Positions 58,495-64,000 of a stretch of 64,000 nucleotides of DNA are shown here, in pieces (positions within the stretch are counted from its first letter, which is position 1; every line of letters begins with the position of its first letter). This stretch comes from Takakia lepidozioides. Taxonomy: Eukaryota; Streptophyta; Takakiopsida; Takakiales; Takakiaceae. Made by a program: the position numbers and the translations under genes. The notes under the pieces were generated by a model that did not search any database, had not been told where the DNA came from, and worked only from the letters and a program-made list of their open reading frames with translations. The stretch lies in NCBI GenBank assembly GCA_030704615.1, contig CM060731.1, forward strand, positions 61,482,756 to 61,546,755, given 5' to 3'.

Positions 58495-61092
58495 CTAAAA
58501 TATCCAGGAAACCTCATGTTTGTAGACCAATGTTTTGGCAACACCTGTGATGCCTATCTCAGAAATCCCTGGGCAACCTTCCACACACAAAGTCGAAAGC
58601 TTGTTGGAACCAACCAGAGACACAAAGCCCAAGTCGGTGATGCCTAGACACCGGAACAAGCGGAGCTCACACAAGTTTGATTGACCTACAAACCGAATTC
58701 CTTCGTCGCTCACTTCCTGGCACTGTACCAATTGCAGTGTCCGTAATGATTCAGATGCACAGACTGCCTGCAGAGTGAAGCTATAAAGTGAGAGCATGAC
58801 AAGGTTCAAATGACAAAGAATTCCCTGCTTAGTAATTTGAAGCCTTTGAATAAATTTCCTTCAACTGGGACAGGGATGGACCTTTTGTGACAAATTTGAT
58901 ATAACTGTTCTGTTACCAATCCTTGTCTATGATGTAAACTTTGGGGGCTTAGCCTCCTTGGAATACTGACCACTACCAAGAGGTAAGGACAGAGGAAGAG
59001 AGTCTTGCCTGCATGCCTGTGTCAGTGAAGGAATAGGCCCGGTCCAACACTAGCACCCGTAACACTGGGCACCACTGGACCAAGGCCAGAATCCCCACCC
59101 CTGTGAAGGATGAGAAGAGAGGAAAATTCCCATCTGCAAAGCTGATAGCAACTTCCTCCAACTGCAAACAATGTTCTGCTATGCACTTGAGGCTTGTGTC
59201 AGTCAGCCTTGGTGCCTCGCCTTGCCTTGCAACCATGGAAAAATTCGAGGGGACCCTCAAGGAAAGTGATCGAAGTTGAGTGCATCTCATTGCTAGGGGC
59301 ACTAAATCTACGTCGCGAACCCCAACACACATGTCCAGGGAGAGCCTTGTGAGAACTTGGCAATGATTGAACACCTGCACCATCACACATCAATCATATA
59401 CCCATGTCACCAAATCAGCTCCATAGACCTACACATCCAGATACTACAGCTGCAGTCTTTCTTATCATCTGGGGCATGGCTCACTTCTGTGAAAGTAGTG
59501 GGACCTTCCTACCTGACTGTCAGCGATATCCAACAGCCACAAAGAGCTAGGCAAGCCCACAGGCCCAATTTCTCCAAAAACACTACTACACAGAGAAGTC
59601 ATCATATACAAAGGCCAACCTCCAAGGTGACACAGAAGAAGAGCGTGCCAACTATGGACTGTTGTCAGGTGAAAATTTTACAGCAGGCAGCGCGGGAAGA
59701 CAATTGCTTGCCCAAACCAAACCTTCCACATGAAGACAAGCCATAACAGTAGCCAAATAGGGTCAGCAGGAGGGAGAGTACCTCCCACCACGTTGACCTC
59801 TCCAAAGAATTGGCCAGTCAAACATATAATGGCGAGCACATGCACACACAACACATACAAATGGGAGTTCATACGTGAGCCAAGCCCTGGCCAGGGTTCG
59901 CTACGCAGTTGGTGAGACTCAACACTCTGAGTGCCTTGCAAATAGGATCTTGTAGCTGACTGTTGCTATCCTTAGCCACAAACACCTCCATATACCGCTG
60001 TGTTGGATCCACCTCAAAATAGAACTCTTGCAATCGCCTCCAGCCATTTCCAAGCTTTGCAACATCTCCTTCCCCTATCCCTTTGCAGTACTTGATAGAC
60101 AGGTGCTCCAATTTGCCTTTGCGGCCCAATAATTCCAGCCACTCCATGCTCTTCACTTGCATGCAGCGCGTCAGCTGCAGTGTAGTGATGCTCTGACATC
60201 CTGACACTAAAGACAGAAGGCCGCGCCCTGACAACCACATGGCAACTTATCATTGGACATCAGTTTGGACACATCAAGAGAATTCTAACAATTATTACAA
60301 TAAACGAGACCTGGATGGAGTATACAAAACCTTCAAGTTACAAATTTAGTAAGCAGCTGTCCTGCATTTGAGGTGATTGCATATAGCAAAATTTTACAAG
60401 ACCTTCAGGGACATCGACCGGCCAGCTATCTCCAAATCAACAAATAAATAAAAGAACGGTATGCTGTGTTAAGCTGATGAGAAAGGGCTGCTGGAACTTC
60501 AATTGACAAGGCTTTGCCATAGGAGACTGAATTCTGTCAGAACAGTCCTTCTTGTTTTGATGAGATCTTCATATACCAGCATCCAAATTCTTCTTACAGC
60601 GATCGGCATACCTGTTATTCCAGGGATGAAATTGAGATGCAGAGTTTTCAGCTTCGCCCCAAAATTGGCTAGTTTTGCAAACCCTGGATCTCGAATGAAG
60701 CCACAAAAGCTTAGAGTCAAATTGGTCAGCGCCCTGCATTCTGAGCCTAAGATGAAGAGGCCTTCGTCATCAATCTGTTCGCCATCGTTCGAGAGCCATC
60801 CAGAGTAGGTGATCTCGACAGTGGTCAACTGTGGAAACCTTTTGCAGAGAGAGGATAGGGCGTTGCTTGCCGGATGCAATCCACAGCCTACTTTCAGATA
60901 GCTTCGCTGCGCACGTTCCATCTCATAGAACCGCCTACACACCAGTGCCATGCAGTTCCTCTCCATAGTGCTCTTCACGCGGGCCATTATTTCCCACAGC
61001 ACCTCATCTGGAAGAGCCTCCGTTGTATCCTCTCCTTCTTGCCCTAAGAGATACACCGCACCTTTCTCATCTTCTTCCTGTTTGAATTCCAT
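58495..61092 (-). CDS. F-box / leucine-rich repeat protein
   Basis: Substrate-receptor type subunit of an SCF ubiquitin ligase. Exons on the minus strand: 61092-60612, 60227-59905, 59374-59009, 58767-58495; the sum is 480 codons plus stop and the phases agree. The F-box is LPDEVLWEIMARV through MERNCMALVCRRFYEMERAQ, near residues 30-65. It is followed by about twelve degenerate LRRs, such as LTNLTLSFCGFIRDPGFAKL, LEHLSIKYCKGIGEGDVAKL, LRSLSLRVPSNF and LRTLQLVQCQEVSDEGIRFV. The intron after GMQ (59009) uses a GC donor: joining GMQ to AVCASESLRTL restores one continuous LRR, which no GT donor nearby does. The last exon may really be spliced after about 58510, since the final KHEVSWIF is not LRR-like. 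The substrate is unknown. Plant RNI-like F-box proteins are the closest type. Confidence 0.83.
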
Positions 61093-62118
61093 TGACTGCC
61101 TGAATTGATATAATCCACCTCATGGATCGTCCATGCTTCTTCCTCCTCAAAATCCTCACCCACATCTACCCTGCTTCTTTCTTAGATCTCCACATGATCA
61201 ACATATTTGCACTAAGAAACGATAAGAAATATGTAATCCTCCAATTCCCTTCTACACAATCTTTGCCCTCATGTACTTACAACAGTCCATAGCTTCTGCT
61301 CGCTGTAAGTTTCTCTCACCAATCTGTACAGCGAAATCAAATTCACCAAATCTAAGGGAATTCTGCACCCAAGTCACAGTATATGATATACCCATCATGA
61401 TCCAATTCCTACTCTATTCACTCAGCTTACCCCAAATCATCATATCTAGTTCTGAATCCCGTCCGATCAGGTCCAACGCCTCATCTATATTCTTTTCCAA
61501 CTGCACCTCCTCCGACTCGTGACATCTATTCCTGAAATATATCCGACCATCTCATCAAACCAAATGATGGCGCGCAATTCATCTGAACACTGATACAGTT
61601 ATGGAAACACGTCATATCCGAGTTCCATTCCGCCATTTTCTCTGCTCAATCCAAACGATAGGTAAGAAGAAATGCGCAGCAACAATTTCGGTGAACGCCA
61701 TTCCTCCCACGCTCTCCATCTCGTTTCTCACGTACCACATTCTTTACTTTTTACTCCACCATTCGAATTTTGATCCCGTTTGACCTGGAGTGAATCTCTG
61801 GTAGATTCAGGGATGGAAGTAGAGACAGATGATAATTGGATGAATAGGTTCCGTGTGTCACCCTGTTGATGTTCTTATATGGGACCCATATCTCCATGTT
61901 ACCGCCATTTTTTCTTCTGAACCTTTTGCTCTCTCCAGCAAAGTTCTGGCTTTGCAACAATTTGTTGCACTCTTGCACTGGTAGAATTTTCTAGATTGTT
62001 CCTGCATTCTTCCTTGTCACAATTTCCCAAGGATGGAAGCTATGGATGCTCCGCCTGAAGGAAACGACCTTCATCAATAGGAGAAGGTGACACCTAAGAA
62101 CCTTGAACGCATCCAGAG
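61093..62118. other. Upstream region of the F-box/LRR gene
   Basis: No coding exon is seen. The sequence is AT-rich near the start codon and probably holds the promoter. A LINE target duplication begins at 62119. Confidence 0.45.
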
Positions 62119-63422
62119 AGGTAGAGGAAGAGATTGTACTCATAAGACGTTGTTTGCTGTAGCCTTGTGGCCATTGACCCCGCACCCAGTTTGAGCGGGA
62201 ACAAAAGGGACAGAACCTACCTCTGTCAGGGGCTGACGTTGGTAGTAAGACTTACCTCCATATAAAGAATTAATCCGGGTTTTCCAGATATCCTCTAGAA
62301 ATCCCTTCACACAAGCATCAATCTGCTGTGTGTGATTTGCCCAAAAACTAGGCCTCAGGAGGGCCTGGGCTTTTGGCTCAGCCTCGAGACTTTCAAAGTT
62401 GGTAAACAGGGGTACAGGCACAATTCCCTTAATAGATTTGAAGAGAGCGTCTCTTTGGTGAGAGAACCCCGGACAGTGTATCAGAAAATGAATATTGTCT
62501 TCAGATTGCCCACACAACGGGCAATTGCACTCTCCCTTTCCTCTCTGCTTCTGTTTGCTGTTCAAAGGTAGGCTTCCTGCCCTGAGTTTAAATTTCAGTC
62601 TAGTGTCGAGAGTGGGTAGACCCTTGAGGTCATCCAAGATGTCCTCCCCCATGTCACAGACTGGAAACAAGTTCAGGGAAGTTTTCTGCCTAACTTCATT
62701 TTCATCAGACAATCTCATGGCAACAGACATGGCTGAGGACACTACAGCCTCTAAGTCAGATTTATCCAGCAGGGTCACGACTTGCGGATCCAGGTCCAGG
62801 TCCTTGAGGATCTCTTCTACTCTCTTCAGCCAGGACTTAGCCTGTTTGACAGGGTGGTCCTGTTTCCAAGATATAGAGTCGATTAATTTAGGATATCTGG
62901 TGTTGGGCATATGTTGCAGCTGACCCCACCATCTGACCTTGAATTCATCTCGTCGGGAGCTTAAGGACAGAATGCCAAACTCACCCCGAACAGCCACATT
63001 GGCTGTTTTGGAGCATGCTGACATACACTCCTTAAGCACCCCCACTTGAATGGATTCTAGAGACTTAGCCTGGTTGGAGTTATCAACCCATATAGCAGAT
63101 CCGTACTCCAAGGTAGGTCTAATAACGCGACAAAGCATGGTTTTCTTAACCTCAGAGTTGACCCCTCTGCAGTGGAAAAATTTAGTGAGCCCCAGAGCTT
63201 TCCCCTTTCCAGTTTGAACAACTTTCCGGATATGTGCATCCCAATTACAATTGGAGGAGAACTCAACGCCCAGGTAAGTGTAGGAAGGGAGGACCGGGAT
63301 CTCTTGGCTACCCCACTGCCACTTAAGATCACTTCCTCCCTCTCCTCTGTCGTTGAATGCTACCACTGCACATTTGCTGACATTAGCCTCTAGCCCCCAA
63401 AGATCAAAGGTAGAGGAAGAGA
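62119..63422 (-). mobile_element. 5'-truncated LINE family A with intact 3' reading frame and 15-bp target duplication
   Basis: AGGTAGAGGAAGAGA occurs at 62119-62133 and at 63408-63422, flanking 1274 bases of LINE in minus orientation. The element begins abruptly within the reverse transcriptase (FDLWGLEANVSKCAVVAFND), just after the catalytic motif. It stays open for over 400 codons through SYTYLGVEFSSNCNWDAHIR, RPTLEYGSAIWVDNSNQAKS and the finger CPLCGQSEDNIHFLIHCPGF. The ORF ends at GHKATANNVL and the element ends in CTTATGAGTACA with no poly-A. Lack of stops and an exact duplication point to a recent insertion. Without the catalytic core it cannot move by itself. Confidence 0.9.
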
Positions 63423-64000
63423 GTTCACATGGAAGGTGGCCCTTAGGCTGGTTCGGTGCTAATGGCAAGCATTGCCTTCCAAAACATTCCACGCTAATTA
63501 ATCAATCCTCCACATAAGAGATCAAAATCAGTAGAAAATGCATGGCACCAGAAGCTGCCTTTCACTACTGTGAAACTCTTGTTCTTGGAGTCACCGTCTC
63601 CCACATTGTCTCTAGCCTCGGATGTTTGATCACCAACCTACACTATTCTTTTGGCCTGAAAGATTGCTCCCTCCACGTCTCTATACAAATTCATCAACTA
63701 CTGCCAAACTTTTGGTTTTGGAGAAGCCTTCTACAACTTGTCTCTTCACTGCGAGTGTCCCTTGATCCCCATCCTACACTGAACTTTTCAGCATAGCTAG
63801 AAAACGCTGCCCCTCTAAATCTACATACAGAGCATACTCTTCCTAGCTTACACTGTCTGAGAAGACCCGTTGTCAGTTGGGCCAAATCCAAGAACCAGGT
63901 CCGCTGCGTTAGGAGCCCTGCAATCAAACATCAGGATGAAAGCAATTAGCTTCAGCTGTTACTCTTCAAACATTCCACAGGGGGCGATGTGAGATCACGC
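63423..64000. other. Window end, no feature recognised
   Basis: Short open frames on both strands show no conserved motif. The nearest gene start or end is outside the window. Confidence 0.4.

Overview
The window looks like nuclear DNA of a streptophyte, either a land plant or a charophyte alga. The evidence is seven protein genes broken by many spliceosomal introns with plant-type orthologues (RTEL1, MED17, SEN2, a JASON-like protein, an RNase H-like/RBR ubiquitin ligase, an F-box/LRR protein and a plastid-type membrane protein), a TTTAGGG telomere-type repeat, a mitochondrial-type group II maturase relic, and abundant non-LTR retrotransposon debris. Nothing in it is bacterial or viral. I would guess a charophyte-like genome with much repeat DNA, but the species cannot be fixed from the sequence alone.

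Layout. 1-2368: gene-poor leader. 2369-13291 (+): RTEL1 helicase; 25 exons join in frame to 1164 codons. 13334-15270: a decayed LINE just after its stop. 16517-19621 (+): plastid-targeted multi-pass membrane protein of unknown function. 21225-24427 (+): SEN2, catalytic subunit of tRNA-splicing endonuclease. 24441-25165: a DNA transposon with TA target duplication, starting 13 bases after the SEN2 stop. 25166-29350: a graveyard holding a diverged second copy of RTEL1 exon 3, an HSP70/BiP fragment and a group II intron maturase fragment. 30011-35367 (+): MED17. 35368-37893: repeat DNA with a recent 0.27-kb tandem duplication. 37894-43084 (-): JASON-like gene. 43085-49797: repeats, including a 54-bp perfect inverted repeat with telomere repeats in its loop. 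49798-53520 (-): RNase H-like/RBR E3 ligase ending in a CCCH zinc finger, with one apparent missing base. 53835-57200: LINE of a second family. 58495-61092 (-): F-box/LRR protein. 62134-63407 (-): 5'-truncated LINE with a clean 15-bp target duplication.

The genes are independent eukaryotic units (genome stability, tRNA splicing, transcription, meiosis or cell division, ubiquitination) and do not form a pathway or operon. The more unusual signals are the RBR-CCCH domain order, the LINE 3' tail that recurs on its own (once as a 44-bp insertion with a 17-bp target duplication), the telomere-loop palindrome, and the graveyard of gene fragments at 25-29 kb. Exon borders were read by hand from splice signals, reading phase and remembered family conservation, so first and last exons are the weakest part of each model.
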